A stretch of 39,072 nucleotides of DNA. Origin: Tyzzerella sp. An114 (GTDB lineage: Bacteria; Bacillota; Clostridia; Lachnospirales; Anaerotignaceae). Position numbers and translations under genes: made by a program. Below the pieces are notes generated by a model. That model did not search any database. It had not been told where the DNA came from and saw only the letters and a list, made by a program, of their open reading frames with translations. Of this stretch, positions 17,322-25,199 are shown in pieces (position 1 is the first letter of the stretch; each line of letters opens with the position of its first letter). Location of the stretch: positions 1 through 39,072 of the forward strand of contig NZ_NFLT01000015.1 in assembly GCF_002161055.1 (NCBI RefSeq), read 5' to 3'.

Positions 17322-18623
17322 CTACCTTATTTTTATACTTCTCATATCACTTTCACGACTATAACGAACAGCATCTATTGTATGGTTATTTTTATCCGGA
17401 AAATCAGCTTTAAACTCACCGTATTTATCTTTTTCAAGCTCATAACCATTGAATTCACGAGTTGTATTTGGGCATCTAACAGGGTCAATAACTATTTCCT
17501 CTAAATCCTGAAGCCACTTTATGCCATATTCAACAGAGTCCGGACCTTTTTTAGCTCCTATAACTCTAAGTCCATAACTATTCATTTCAGCTATAGATTT
17601 AGGTTCTGCACTATCACATACAACAATTTTATTATTTTTATTTTCTTGCTTTATAAGTTCATAAGCTTTTTTATTGCTCAGTCCAACTTTATAAATTTCA
17701 TAAAATATATAAAGCCTTCTACGCTTTCTGTCATAATGATTAACTGTATAAGTAAATGGGTCTGAAGCATATCCCCAGTCAATACCTCTTGCTATGCGGT
17801 CAAACATTCTTATTTCTTCATCAGAAATAGTTCGTATAGTGATATTTGTAAATACTTCTCCACCTGTTCCTGTAACTTCACCAAGATATTCATGGGCATA
17901 ACTTTCATAATTAACATTTTTAAGATGTTCAGCTTCAACAATAAATTGTTCTCCAAGCCATTCTTTTGGTACTCCTAAATATGTGCTATGGTGAACAAGT
18001 TTATCTTCTCTTTCTTCTGTCATCTCTATATTAGTCCAGTTTCTTTGAGATTTTGGTGGATTAAAAGAATAAAAAACAACAAATTTATCACCACCACGCA
18101 TAAGGGATTGATTTATAGTTCTTATTTCAGACATTCCATTAAACTCATCAACTTCTTCATACCAAAGGTATTTACAATAACCTTTTCTGAACTTTGTTGA
18201 TTTTATTTTTTTAGGTTTATCTGCACCACGAAATATAATTCTTTGACCTGTTGGTATATATATAAGCTCTAAAGGACTTACTTTTCCTTGCCAAAGATTA
18301 TCAACCCCAAGTGCTGATATTGCCCATTGCAACTGTTCATAAACACTGTCTTTAAGATTTTGTCCCACTTTTCTAAGTGCAACACAATTAGCATTTTTAT
18401 CAGCCATTATTCCGTTTATTATCTGTATTGATATAAAAGAGGATTTTGTACTACCTCTACCTCCCTTAAGCCAATAGTGTGTATGTTTTTCTTTAACAAG
18501 GTCTTCAAATACTTTTTTAAAAGCAGGTGCTATGAGTTTTTCAATTTTATTTTTCTCACTTTTAAATTCATTTTCACTTTTTTTAATGTTTTTAAAATTT
18601 TTAAACTCTAATACAAAGCTCAT
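17322..18623 (-). CDS. Terminase large subunit (PBSX/Terminase_3 type)
   Basis: 433 residues. ATPase domain: Walker A GGRGSTKSS at residues ~54-62, Walker B YLWYEEVDEF at ~152-161. RNase H-like nuclease domain from ~275: ARGIDWGYASDPF with Asp282, then VVCDSAEPKSIAEM, and a late acidic/His motif NNHTIDAVRYS. Drives DNA packaging, here presumably headful from an inserted copy into flanking host DNA as in Mu. Start ATG after the small HTH gene. Confidence 0.95.
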   Translation of the reverse strand: MSFVLEFKNFKNIKKSENEFKSEKNKIEKLIAPAFKKVFEDLVKEKHTHYWLKGGRGSTKSSFISIQIINGIMADKNANCVALRKVGQNLKDSVYEQLQWAISALGVDNLWQGKVSPLELIYIPTGQRIIFRGADKPKKIKSTKFRKGYCKYLWYEEVDEFNGMSEIRTINQSLMRGGDKFVVFYSFNPPKSQRNWTNIEMTEEREDKLVHHSTYLGVPKEWLGEQFIVEAEHLKNVNYESYAHEYLGEVTGTGGEVFTNITIRTISDEEIRMFDRIARGIDWGYASDPFTYTVNHYDRKRRRLYIFYEIYKVGLSNKKAYELIKQENKNNKIVVCDSAEPKSIAEMNSYGLRVIGAKKGPDSVEYGIKWLQDLEEIVIDPVRCPNTTREFNGYELEKDKYGEFKADFPDKNNHTIDAVRYSRESDMRSIKIR

Positions 18624-18629
18624 TAAAAA

Positions 18630-18926
18630 TCACCTATACTTTTCTCTGCTAAGTATTGACACAGCCATAATATGTTCTCGTTTTATAGTGTCTTTGTCTA
18701 TAACACTATAACGATTAGCTCTATTTTCAGAATCCCAATTTCTTTTATATTCTTTTCGTTTTTTCTGATTAATTATTTTTCTGTAATTTCTTTCATCATT
18801 ATATGTTGTTAAAGAATTGAGATACTTTGAAATACTTTTTCTGCTTACACCTATTTCAACACTTATTTCTTTTATGGATTTTTTATCAATAAAAAAAAGA
18901 GCCTCTGCTTGCTCTCTCCAATTCAT
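18630..18926 (-). CDS. Small HTH protein, possible terminase partner
   Basis: 98 residues from the ATG at 18924-18926 (GGAAGTG upstream; an upstream ATG in the track would add 19 residues without a good site). Residues ~8-40 hold a helix-turn-helix (DKKSIKEISVEIGVSRKSISKYL), followed by a very basic region rich in KKRKEYKRNW. Such HTH proteins before large terminase are often small-subunit or DNA-recognition factors, but a DUF3486 small terminase lies just upstream, so the precise role is open. Confidence 0.7.
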   Translation of the reverse strand: MNWREQAEALFFIDKKSIKEISVEIGVSRKSISKYLNSLTTYNDERNYRKIINQKKRKEYKRNWDSENRANRYSVIDKDTIKREHIMAVSILSREKYR

Positions 18927-18997
18927 TATTTTCACTTCCCATTTTTGTCGGATTATTTTTGGGCATAAAAAGGCTACTGACAATATATTTAATACCT

Positions 18998-19025
18998 ATT
19001 TTAAAACCCTTTTAACTCTTTTCAA
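18998..19025 (-). promoter_or_regulatory. Candidate promoter for terminase-head genes
   Basis: Minus strand TTGAAA (19020-19025), spacer 16, TAAAAT (18998-19003). It lies in a 171-bp gap before the HTH gene. Plausible but untested; the gap contains no other feature I can identify. Confidence 0.35.
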
Positions 19026-19097
19026 TTTGTTTTAAATATTTTTATATGAAGAATTTATCAGTAAAAATTTAAAGCTGTTAGAAGGGCAAATTAAAGG

Positions 19098-19649
19098 CTA
19101 ATTTTTATTAGATTGATTTTCTATGTCATCAGCTATTTTTGATATGGCTTTTGCTATATCCGGATAATTATTTCCAATCTCATCAAAAACTTGTTCCTTA
19201 AGCATTTTCAATGCACTATGTATAGCTCCTGAAGCCTTTCTGCTATCTATTTTAAGTCTTTCATTAGCCACCTGAGCTCTTTGAAGTGTTGCTATATCCT
19301 TTGCCGCTTTAAGTTTATCCATACTGCTTATATCATCTGATATAAGAGCCTCCATTACCATTTGACTTACAAGGGCATTATTAGCTTCATGTAATTCTGT
19401 TGTTGGTCTTTCTGCATTATCTTCGGCAAGCATTTTTGCATATTCTTTTGCCATTCTTACATTTTCAAATTTTTGCAAAAAAGGCTTTCCATACCTTCCT
19501 ACAGAACGATAACTTATATTTTGACCCATACTATTTAAATACTCCGCTATCTCTTGATAAGTATGACCTTCAAGTAATCTGTCTTCAACAGCTTTACGAA
19601 GTTCTGGTGGAAGTCTGTCTATCTTCCCATGGCTTCTATTCTTAGCCAT
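19098..19649 (-). CDS. DUF3486 family protein (Mu gp27-like, small terminase)
   Basis: 183 residues. The start KNRSHGKIDRLPPELRKAV is nearly the DUF3486 signature, followed by HTH-like EGHTYQEIAEYLNSMG and ISYRSVGRYG. The helical rest (AKMLAEDNAERPTTE, KAAKDIATLQRAQ) is also typical. In Mu-like phages this family is the small terminase or packaging recognition subunit. It overlaps the preceding winged-helix gene by 8 bp. Confidence 0.88.
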   Translation of the reverse strand: MAKNRSHGKIDRLPPELRKAVEDRLLEGHTYQEIAEYLNSMGQNISYRSVGRYGKPFLQKFENVRMAKEYAKMLAEDNAERPTTELHEANNALVSQMVMEALISDDISSMDKLKAAKDIATLQRAQVANERLKIDSRKASGAIHSALKMLKEQVFDEIGNNYPDIAKAISKIADDIENQSNKN

Positions 19650-19953
19650 TTAAAATCACACCCTCTGTTTGTGTTGTACCTTCCAATAAATCTATTCCCA
19701 AAGAAGTAATCTTAGCTATGGTTCTATCTATATTAAGAATACTGTTTTTTATATTCTCAAGTTTAATAAAGCCTTTTCCCTCAAGATAATTGCAAGCATC
19801 TTCAATATCTTTTCTTTCATAATAAAAACCTTCTTTTTTTAGAGCAGATTCTACAACTTCAATTCCTGCTCCCAAAGGTTCTGAAAATTCACATATTTTT
19901 AATACATAACCTCTTAACATCTGTTTTTCGGTTATATCCAAAAGTTTATTCAT
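19642..19953 (-). CDS. Winged-helix protein, VpaChn25_0724-like (second copy)
   Basis: 103 residues from the ATG at 19951-19953. Reads MNKLLDITEKQMLRGYVLKI, then ACNYLEGKGFIKLENIKN and TSLGIDLLEG. It shares layout with the next gene (LRG..., LEe.GyI, ...GI.LLeg), so the two are tandem paralogues. Mu-like phages carry one such protein before DUF3486. DNA-binding wing fold inferred; function unknown. Confidence 0.75.
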   Translation of the reverse strand: MNKLLDITEKQMLRGYVLKICEFSEPLGAGIEVVESALKKEGFYYERKDIEDACNYLEGKGFIKLENIKNSILNIDRTIAKITSLGIDLLEGTTQTEGVILNG

Positions 19954-20251
19954 CAATATCAACTCCTACATCATCTAAATCATTTTCGGCAAGATTAATA
20001 CCTTTAGGTGTTAAATTTACAGTAATATCAAGATAATTTTCATTTTCAGTTGCTGTAATATATTCCTTTTCTTCAAGGTAATATAAAGCCTTTCTTATAT
20101 CACTTTCAGAATTTATACTTTTATACCTGAGAAGGCTTTTTAAAGTTCCAACAGAAACACCTCCGGGATAAACTGCATAAAGTCTTTCTATAATATCTCC
20201 TCGCAGTTCTTTAGCTTTGGCTATTTCTAACTCCTTTTCCAAATTTATCAC
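19946..20251 (-). CDS. Winged-helix protein, VpaChn25_0724-like (first copy)
   Basis: 101 residues. Starts MINLEKELEIAKAKELRGDI, followed by YAVYPGGVSVGTLKSLLRY, IRKALYYLEEKEYI and LTPKGINLAENDL. The final residues are acidic (DDVGVDIDE). Paralogous to the next gene downstream; overlaps it by 8 bp. Probable role in late gene control or packaging; uncertain. Confidence 0.75.
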   Translation of the reverse strand: MINLEKELEIAKAKELRGDIIERLYAVYPGGVSVGTLKSLLRYKSINSESDIRKALYYLEEKEYITATENENYLDITVNLTPKGINLAENDLDDVGVDIDE

Positions 20252-20256
20252 CTCTT

Positions 20257-20697
20257 TTACTCTTTCAGTTTCATTTCTATGATTTCAACCTTTTCCTGCA
20301 TTTTTCCTGTTATATTTTTTATATCAGCCATAGCTGAAGATATATCTTTCATAGTAGACGAAAACCCTTCTATAGTATTTATAAGTGCTGTTTCTCTTTT
20401 AGAAGCCTCCTGTTTTAAAAGCTGTTCTCTTTTTTCAGACTCAGCTTTCAATATTTCTTCTCTTCTATAACTTTCCTCAAGAAGTATTCGCTCTCGTTCT
20501 CTGTATTCTTTTTCACGTCTTTTAATATCTTCTTTATTTTGTTCTTCACGCTTTGAGGCTTCTGCAACAAACTGAGAATACATATCTTCACTTTGTTTTG
20601 CCATTTTTTTATTTTGGTCTAAAGTATATTTTGTAAATATAAGTACAAGTACAATAGATAATCCAACATCAGGAATTTGTGATACAAGTTCTGTCAA
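20257..20697 (-). CDS. BhlA/UviB-like holin-type protein with long coiled tail
   Basis: 146 residues. An N-terminal membrane helix (~10-25, DVGLSIVLVLIFTKYTL) is followed by a charged coiled coil with repeated EERE, KRE runs (EKEYRERERILLEESYRRE). The arrangement TM + charged tail is that of BhlA/UviB bacteriocin/holin-like proteins, but the tail is much longer than the usual ~70-90 residue family. Clustered with a second membrane protein, it forms a likely lysis cassette. Confidence 0.72.
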   Translation of the reverse strand: MTELVSQIPDVGLSIVLVLIFTKYTLDQNKKMAKQSEDMYSQFVAEASKREEQNKEDIKRREKEYRERERILLEESYRREEILKAESEKREQLLKQEASKRETALINTIEGFSSTMKDISSAMADIKNITGKMQEKVEIIEMKLKE

Positions 20698-20702
20698 CTA
20701 TA

Positions 20703-21134
20703 TCACCCCATAACACCTGTTTTCTTTACAATACCAACTTGTCTTTCTATTTCATTTCTTATATAACTTTCAACATCAGATACTCCGCTTTTTAAAGCCT
20801 CTATAAGTTCAGGACTTATACTGGATTTAATTTCTTCATACGCTTCATCAGCGAGAGCAAGAAGTTCCTCTTTATCTGCTAAACCTTGCTTAACTTTTTC
20901 TCTAAGTTCCTCACCGGCTACCTGCTCCAATTTACCAACTACATTTCTTGATACAATCTCAATAGTTTTTTCAGCAGTATCAAGTCCTATTGATATAATC
21001 TCTTTGTCTTCAATTTCCATAGTTTTTTTCAATTCTGATATCTTCTTTCTCATATAGAAACTACCAACTGTAATACAATATGTAGCAGCTAAAGAAAGAA
21101 GAGAACCTGCTGCAATTATAATTTCTTCCTTCAC
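20703..21134 (-). CDS. LLH-family-type phage holin-like protein
   Basis: 143 residues starting at GTG 21132-21134, chosen because AAGGGGTGA lies directly upstream; a longer frame to 21272 would run through a terminator hairpin and has no support. N-terminal TM (EEIIIAAGSLLSLAATYCITVG), then a helical amphipathic part (GLDTAEKTIEIVSRN, GLADKEELLALADEAYEEI). The shape matches LLH-type phage holins. First gene after the strong terminator, so it likely opens the late operon. Confidence 0.75.
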   Translation of the reverse strand: MKEEIIIAAGSLLSLAATYCITVGSFYMRKKISELKKTMEIEDKEIISIGLDTAEKTIEIVSRNVVGKLEQVAGEELREKVKQGLADKEELLALADEAYEEIKSSISPELIEALKSGVSDVESYIRNEIERQVGIVKKTGVMG

Positions 21135-21154
21135 AATATCACCCCTTAAATTTC

Positions 21155-21197
21155 TGTAAAATAAAAATGCTGGAAGAGGTTTCCCTCTATCCAGCAT
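21155..21197 (-). terminator. Strong rho-independent terminator after mor
   Basis: Two-tier stem: ATGCTGGA (21167-21174) with TCCAGCAT (21190-21197) and inner AGAGG (21175-21179) with CCTCT (21184-21188), then T run toward 21160 on the minus strand. Perfect pairing apart from one bulged base. It lies between the Mor stop and the holin start, ending the middle transcript. Confidence 0.9.
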
Positions 21198-21225
21198 ATT
21201 ACTATATTTTCTTTGACAAGTAAAA

Positions 21226-21238
21226 CTGACAAAGTCAG
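21226..21238. promoter_or_regulatory. Dyad CTGAC-n3-GTCAG at the end of mor
   Basis: A perfect 5-bp-arm palindrome overlapping the mor stop codon and preceding the late-leader region; TTGTCA is repeated 7 bp apart beside it. It could be an activator site for the late promoter. Only the symmetry is seen. Confidence 0.3.
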
Positions 21239-21552
21239 AGATTTCTGTCAAAAATAGAAATTTGTTCTTCAAATGGTTTTGACTTCATTTCATTTATAAG
21301 TTCTTTTACAAGACGATAAACAGTTCTTTCGGAAACCTTATATTTTCTTGCAAGATATTTTATATTATCACCATTGAATTCATTAATTATTTTAACATAA
21401 CGTTGATTTTTTAAAAGCTCATCAACTTTAGGAATGTATATATTAGTGCCGCCATAGCGTTTAGATAATAGCATCAGATTATTAACTCCTATAAGTTCTG
21501 CATACTCCCTATGTTGTTCTTTGAGCTCTTTTATATTAATTTCTTCAGCCAT
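21235..21552 (-). CDS. mor: Mor/C-family middle-late transcription activator
   Basis: 105 residues from the ATG at 21550-21552 (GGAG 8 bases upstream). Mor-family features: NNLMLLSKRYGGTNIYIPKVD, then KIINEFNGDNIKYLARKYKVSERTVYRLVKELI, a helix-turn-helix at the C-terminus. In Mu, Mor activates the middle promoter and C the late promoter; this phage has one visible member. It follows the amidase gene by 18 bp and is followed by a terminator. The symbol is by family only. Confidence 0.9.
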   Translation of the reverse strand: MAEEINIKELKEQHREYAELIGVNNLMLLSKRYGGTNIYIPKVDELLKNQRYVKIINEFNGDNIKYLARKYKVSERTVYRLVKELINEMKSKPFEEQISIFDRNL

Positions 21553-21570
21553 TATCATCACTCCAAAATT

Positions 21571-22269
21571 TTATAACATATTTCCCAAAAGTCCTAAAAC
21601 TTCTCCAACAGTAATTCCATCATTTAATTTATTCACCCAGTAATCTTTGTCGGTTATAACATTTCCTGATACAAGATTTTCAAAACCTGTTCTTTGCCAA
21701 TCCGGAATATTATCAAGAGGATTACTTTCTTTAGTATCAATACCATAATATTGACAAACACCTTTACAAATAGCTTCAGCAGCACTTTGAAGAAAACTTT
21801 GTTTTTTTAATTTAAAACTATCGCTTACACAAGATATAAAACCAAGTTCTATAAGAACAGCACTCATTTTTGTTGAGTTTAAAACTATTAAATCTGGTCT
21901 CTCTTTTACACCTCTATCTTTAAATCCTGTAGTTTTTATAAGTTCTTTTTGTATATTATCAGCAAGCTGGTCTTCTTTTCCACCTTTTTTATATATAAGA
22001 GTTTCTATTCCTGATACACTTATATCAGCCACAGAATTTGTATGTATTGATATAAATAAGTCAGAATTATCATTATTAGCTCTATCAGCTATTTCATAAG
22101 GTGAAAAATAAGTATCCGATACACGTGTATAGCTTACTTCAAAACCTTTTCTCGTCAATTCACTTCCTAAAAGAAGTGCTGTTGTAAGAGTTATGTCTTT
22201 TTCTTTTAATCCATTTCCACAAGCTCCAGGGTCTTTTCCGCCATGTCCTGCATTTATATGTATTCTCAT
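21571..22269 (-). CDS. N-acetylmuramoyl-L-alanine amidase endolysin (Amidase_3)
   Basis: 232 residues. Zinc ligands and catalytic Glu: His9 (INAGHGGKDPGACG), Glu23 (LKEKDITL), His76 (FISIHTNS), Glu141 (AVLIELGFIS). Residues ~180-232 form a small C-terminal wall-binding-like segment (WQRTGFENLVSGNVI, YWVNKLNDGITVGEVL). It cleaves the bond between peptidoglycan stem peptide and glycan for host lysis. Unusually it is upstream of mor and of the terminator, thus outside the holin transcript. Confidence 0.94.
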   Translation of the reverse strand: MRIHINAGHGGKDPGACGNGLKEKDITLTTALLLGSELTRKGFEVSYTRVSDTYFSPYEIADRANNDNSDLFISIHTNSVADISVSGIETLIYKKGGKEDQLADNIQKELIKTTGFKDRGVKERPDLIVLNSTKMSAVLIELGFISCVSDSFKLKKQSFLQSAAEAICKGVCQYYGIDTKESNPLDNIPDWQRTGFENLVSGNVITDKDYWVNKLNDGITVGEVLGLLGNML

Positions 22270-22330
22270 AATTTATTCCTCCTTAAAAGTAATTTTATTA
22301 TTTTTATTAAACATCTATATACAATAATTA

Positions 22331-22360
22331 TTATTACAATAGATAAAAAATCTGTTTCAA
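22331..22360 (-). promoter_or_regulatory. Candidate middle promoter before the amidase
   Basis: Minus strand TTGAAA (22355-22360), spacer 18, TAATAA (22331-22336). It lies in the 91-bp gap between GemA and the amidase. Weak -10; unverified. Confidence 0.35.
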
Positions 22361-22765
22361 TCATTTTTTCTTTTTATCCTTTTTTAAAAGCACTTTCATT
22401 CCTTCAATAACTTTAGATGCTATCTTTTTGTCAAGCCATTTTATACTGTCTATGTTATAATGCTTTTTTATAAAGCTATTTAATAAATTTTCATCAACTT
22501 TTTTATTTTCATCTGTCCATCCGAGTTGAAATGCAAGAGAATTTATAAATTTAAGTTGTTTATAGGAAGCCATATTTTCCGAAACGCTTTTATTTTCTTC
22601 AAGACTATCTATTATTTTTATAGCTTCTGTTATAGTAAGCTCTTTTATACTGCTTTTTGTTGTAATGCTATAAATATACGAATGAAGTGTATCGTTATCA
22701 AGAGCTCTTTCTTTTGCCAGTTTAAATATTTTTCTTATCTGAGCAGTAGTTATATTAGCTGACAT
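22361..22765 (-). CDS. gemA: GemA-like early regulatory protein (DUF1018)
   Basis: 134 residues. DUF1018/Mu gp16-like: TTAQIRKIFKLAKERALDND, followed by LHSYIYSITTKSSIKELTI and KQLKFINSLAFQLGWTDE, then WLDKKIASKVIEGMKVLL. Found in Mu-type phages next to Gam; GemA modulates host gene expression in Mu. C-terminal lysine run (LLKKDKKKK). Directly follows Gam by 5 bp. Confidence 0.88.
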   Translation of the reverse strand: MSANITTAQIRKIFKLAKERALDNDTLHSYIYSITTKSSIKELTITEAIKIIDSLEENKSVSENMASYKQLKFINSLAFQLGWTDENKKVDENLLNSFIKKHYNIDSIKWLDKKIASKVIEGMKVLLKKDKKKK

Positions 22766-22770
22766 ATAAC

Positions 22771-23253
22771 TTAACCTCGTATTTTTTCATAGTTAGGTTC
22801 ACACCAAAATTTATCTTCAACTTTTCTTGATGCTCCTATCTTTGCTATATCTTTATCAGAATATGTACTAAGTACATCTTTGTTTATAGTTTCTGTTATT
22901 TTAATACATTGTTCCATACCAAATTTTTTAAGATTACTTATTATTTTCTCAATCTTTTTATTTGGTACAGAAATTTTTGATACTTGTCTAAAACCTATTT
23001 TCCCAAATGTAAGTTCTTTTGTTTTTCCATCTATATCAAATTTATGTTCATCAACAAAATCTTCTATCTGTTTTTCTAGTTTTTTAATATTTTCTTTTAA
23101 AGGTTTAGAAAGTTTATCTGCTTCAAGCTTAATATCATTTATTTTAATATTCATTTCAGCCTCTATTGATTCAATAGTTATTTTACATTCTCCAAGTTCT
23201 TTAAGACAAAGATTTACTTCTTCCCAATCTTTAATTCCATTTTTATTACCCAT
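22771..23253 (-). CDS. gam: Host-nuclease inhibitor Gam-like protein
   Basis: 160 residues. The Gam family is recognised by the long helical N-terminus (IEAEMNIKINDIKLEADKLS, LKENIKKLEKQIEDFV), the core TFGKIGFRQVSKISVPNKK and the end IGASRKVEDKFWCEPNYEKI. It binds ends of linear phage DNA to protect them from exonuclease. Next to GemA, as in Mu relatives. Confidence 0.9.
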   Translation of the reverse strand: MGNKNGIKDWEEVNLCLKELGECKITIESIEAEMNIKINDIKLEADKLSKPLKENIKKLEKQIEDFVDEHKFDIDGKTKELTFGKIGFRQVSKISVPNKKIEKIISNLKKFGMEQCIKITETINKDVLSTYSDKDIAKIGASRKVEDKFWCEPNYEKIRG

Positions 23254-23271
23254 AAACAGTTGACCTCCTTT

Positions 23272-24414
23272 TTAATTATCTAAAAGTATTTTTATTATTT
23301 CTTCGTTTTCTTGTTTTGATAATATACTTCTTACAGACTCCTCAGGAAAAGCTATAGGAACAGCCATTTTCATAATTCTATTACTTATTCTTTTATCTAC
23401 CGGAAGCTCCTCTATGCTATAATTAGATGTAAATATAGTAACTTTTTTAGATGTCATTCTGTCATTTATTATGTTATAAAACATTTCATCAACCCACTCA
23501 CTGGCTCTTTCAGAACCAATATCATCTATTATAAGAATATCTATATTTTTAAAATCATTTATAAGAGTTGTATATGTATCAACAAAAGATGAACTATTCT
23601 CAAATGTTGACTTTATGCTATTAAGAAGATTGCTTGTAGTAATAAACCTCACGCTTTTAAGATATGTTTTTATAATTGCATTTCCTACACTGGCAGCTAA
23701 CCTTGTTTTTCCTGTACCTCTTAATCTGCTATAAAAATATAAACCTTTTCCCAAAGATTGCATTTTATCAAATTTTTTAACATACTCAATAGCTATATTC
23801 TTAACAAAAACAGCATTTTCTCTACTCTCAACTCTTGTATATATTTCGGTATCAAATTCACCTACTTTAAAATCTTTAAACTCTTCAGGAATTGATGCAA
23901 ACTTTAGTTTTTGTTCTTTTATCTCTAACTTTGCACAATCACATTTATAGTGACCGTTTTTCTCTTTATCATATATAAGACCTGTACCATCACATATACC
24001 AAAAGGACACTTTTTAGAATTCGCAATATTGTTCTTTCTTAAAGCCTCTTTCAGTAACAAGCTGTCTGAGTCTTGTTCCTTCGTCAACATCTCCTGTCTT
24101 TCCTGGCTGCCTGTTTTGCTCTGTTCATCACTTCTTGAATTTCTGTCATAAGCTATACCTCCTAATTCTTTATGTTTATTACGTATAATACCTAATACAT
24201 ATTTTTCATTTTGAGTAGAAGTCGCCTTCATAGATATGTATACTTTTAATGCTGATATAACAGCTTTTGGGTCATATTTCTTCCAGCTTTCTATTATGGT
24301 TATTTTTCTTTTGTTTGAAATTTTCTGAGTTTTGCGTGTTCTTTTTGCTAAAACATCAAAAAACTCTTGTATCACTTTTAGTTCTTCAGTAGAAAACACT
24401 TCTAAACCTTCCAT
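23272..24414 (-). CDS. DnaC/IstB-like helicase loader ATPase
   Basis: 380 residues. N-terminal helical domain ~1-90; zinc-type cysteines at ~136, 141, 158 and 160 (CPFGICDGTG, KCDC); AAA+ domain from ~225 with P-loop SRLRGTGKTR at ~229-238, Walker B DILIIDDIGSE near residue 290, and a sensor region TIFTSNYSIEELP. The first P-loop glycine is replaced, which makes nucleotide binding atypical though the GKT is intact. Likely recruits the host replicative helicase to transposition intermediates. Mu instead uses host PriA-type restart, so this is an addition. Confidence 0.87.
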   Translation of the reverse strand: MEGLEVFSTEELKVIQEFFDVLAKRTRKTQKISNKRKITIIESWKKYDPKAVISALKVYISMKATSTQNEKYVLGIIRNKHKELGGIAYDRNSRSDEQSKTGSQERQEMLTKEQDSDSLLLKEALRKNNIANSKKCPFGICDGTGLIYDKEKNGHYKCDCAKLEIKEQKLKFASIPEEFKDFKVGEFDTEIYTRVESRENAVFVKNIAIEYVKKFDKMQSLGKGLYFYSRLRGTGKTRLAASVGNAIIKTYLKSVRFITTSNLLNSIKSTFENSSSFVDTYTTLINDFKNIDILIIDDIGSERASEWVDEMFYNIINDRMTSKKVTIFTSNYSIEELPVDKRISNRIMKMAVPIAFPEESVRSILSKQENEEIIKILLDN

Positions 24415-24418
24415 TTAA

Positions 24419-24571
24419 TCACCTTTTTCTTATAATTCTTTCTTTTCCTGAATACTTATGTTTTATAACCATAATTTCAGTTGTATCTTTGCATACAAGC
24501 CAGTTATCATAATTGAGATTTTTATCTTTTATGAATTTAGCTTGTCGGCGAGTCGGCTTTTTCCCCATCAT
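24419..24571 (-). CDS. DUF6906-like small protein (50 aa)
   Basis: 50 codons from ATG at 24569-24571 to TGA at 24419-24421. Starts MMGKKPTRRQAKFI, continues NLNYDNWLVCKDT and ends SGKERIIRKR. The pattern GKKPTR.Q..f....L...NWLV.KDT..e.viv.... GK.R.I is that of small DUF6906 phage proteins. Fits between two genes with no gap. Function unknown. Confidence 0.82.
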   Translation of the reverse strand: MMGKKPTRRQAKFIKDKNLNYDNWLVCKDTTEIMVIKHKYSGKERIIRKR

Positions 24572-24573
24572 AA

Positions 24574-24825
24574 TTAACTATCCCCTTCCAAAACTTCAAT
24601 ACCAAATACCTTATGTTTAAGAAAATCTATAACTTCTTCATAGCAAGCATCGTCACCTATTTTTTCTCCGTTCCAAAAGAATTCTCTACAACTTGTAAAA
24701 CTCCAATCGTGAGCATCTCCATCACACTCAATGTTATTAAGAAGACACTCCTCACAAAGTTTATGACCATTATATACATACTGTGCATCTCTATAAAAAG
24801 AATTACAGCTCTCACAAATACTCAT
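24574..24825 (-). CDS. Small zinc-finger-like phage protein
   Basis: 83 residues from ATG at 24823-24825 (AGGAGAGAGG upstream; an upstream GTG would make the RBS coding). Cysteines pair as CESC near the start and CEEC about 20 residues later (HKLCEECLL), a treble-clef-like spacing. The rest holds SCREFFWNGEKIG. Unknown function; early operon. Confidence 0.72.
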   Translation of the reverse strand: MSICESCNSFYRDAQYVYNGHKLCEECLLNNIECDGDAHDWSFTSCREFFWNGEKIGDDACYEEVIDFLKHKVFGIEVLEGDS

Positions 24826-24883
24826 GACCTCTCTCCTCACTTTTAGCTTTGATATTAAGTGTTAAACTTCTGTTTTTAATAAT

Positions 24884-24920
24884 ATTTGGCACAAAGAAAT
24901 CAAAATCTTTTGTGCCAAAT
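24884..24920. repeat. Perfect 12-bp inverted repeat in early operon
   Basis: ATTTGGCACAAA (24884-24895) and TTTGTGCCAAAT (24909-24920), 13-bp spacer. Lies just after the gene at 24931 on the minus transcript. No T run follows, so it is not a standard terminator; may be an mRNA hairpin or binding site. Confidence 0.6.
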
Positions 24921-24930
24921 AAGGTTTCAA

Positions 24931-25164
24931 TTATATATCTTCTTGATTAGTATTTTTGATAAACTCTTCAAAAGAGCCATTAAATATAGATAACATTCCT
25001 AATAAATAATCCCTTTGTATTAATTCAATATCTTTTACAGTAGCTTCTTTTTCAATGTACTTTTTAATCTCTTGTATCAAAACCAAACTTTCAAGCACAA
25101 TTAATTTAACTCCGCCTTCTGCTGATAATTCAACTTTTCCTTCTTCTATTTTAAAATTTATCAT
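24931..25164 (-). CDS. Unknown small early phage protein
   Basis: 77 residues, MINFKIEEGKVELSAEGGVK at the start, then predicted helix (VLESLVLIQEIKKYIEKEA). No domain recognised. It follows the MuB-like gene by 35 bp and lies in the early transposition/replication operon; a long inverted repeat follows it. Confidence 0.68.
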   Translation of the reverse strand: MINFKIEEGKVELSAEGGVKLIVLESLVLIQEIKKYIEKEATVKDIELIQRDYLLGMLSIFNGSFEEFIKNTNQEDI

Positions 25165-25199
25165 TATTTTAATGCACCCTTCTTATTTATAATCTAGCT

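Noticed and set aside
21135-21272. N-terminal 46-residue extension of the holin-like protein
   Set aside because: It would be translated through a strong terminator hairpin, while the GTG at 21134 has a good RBS.
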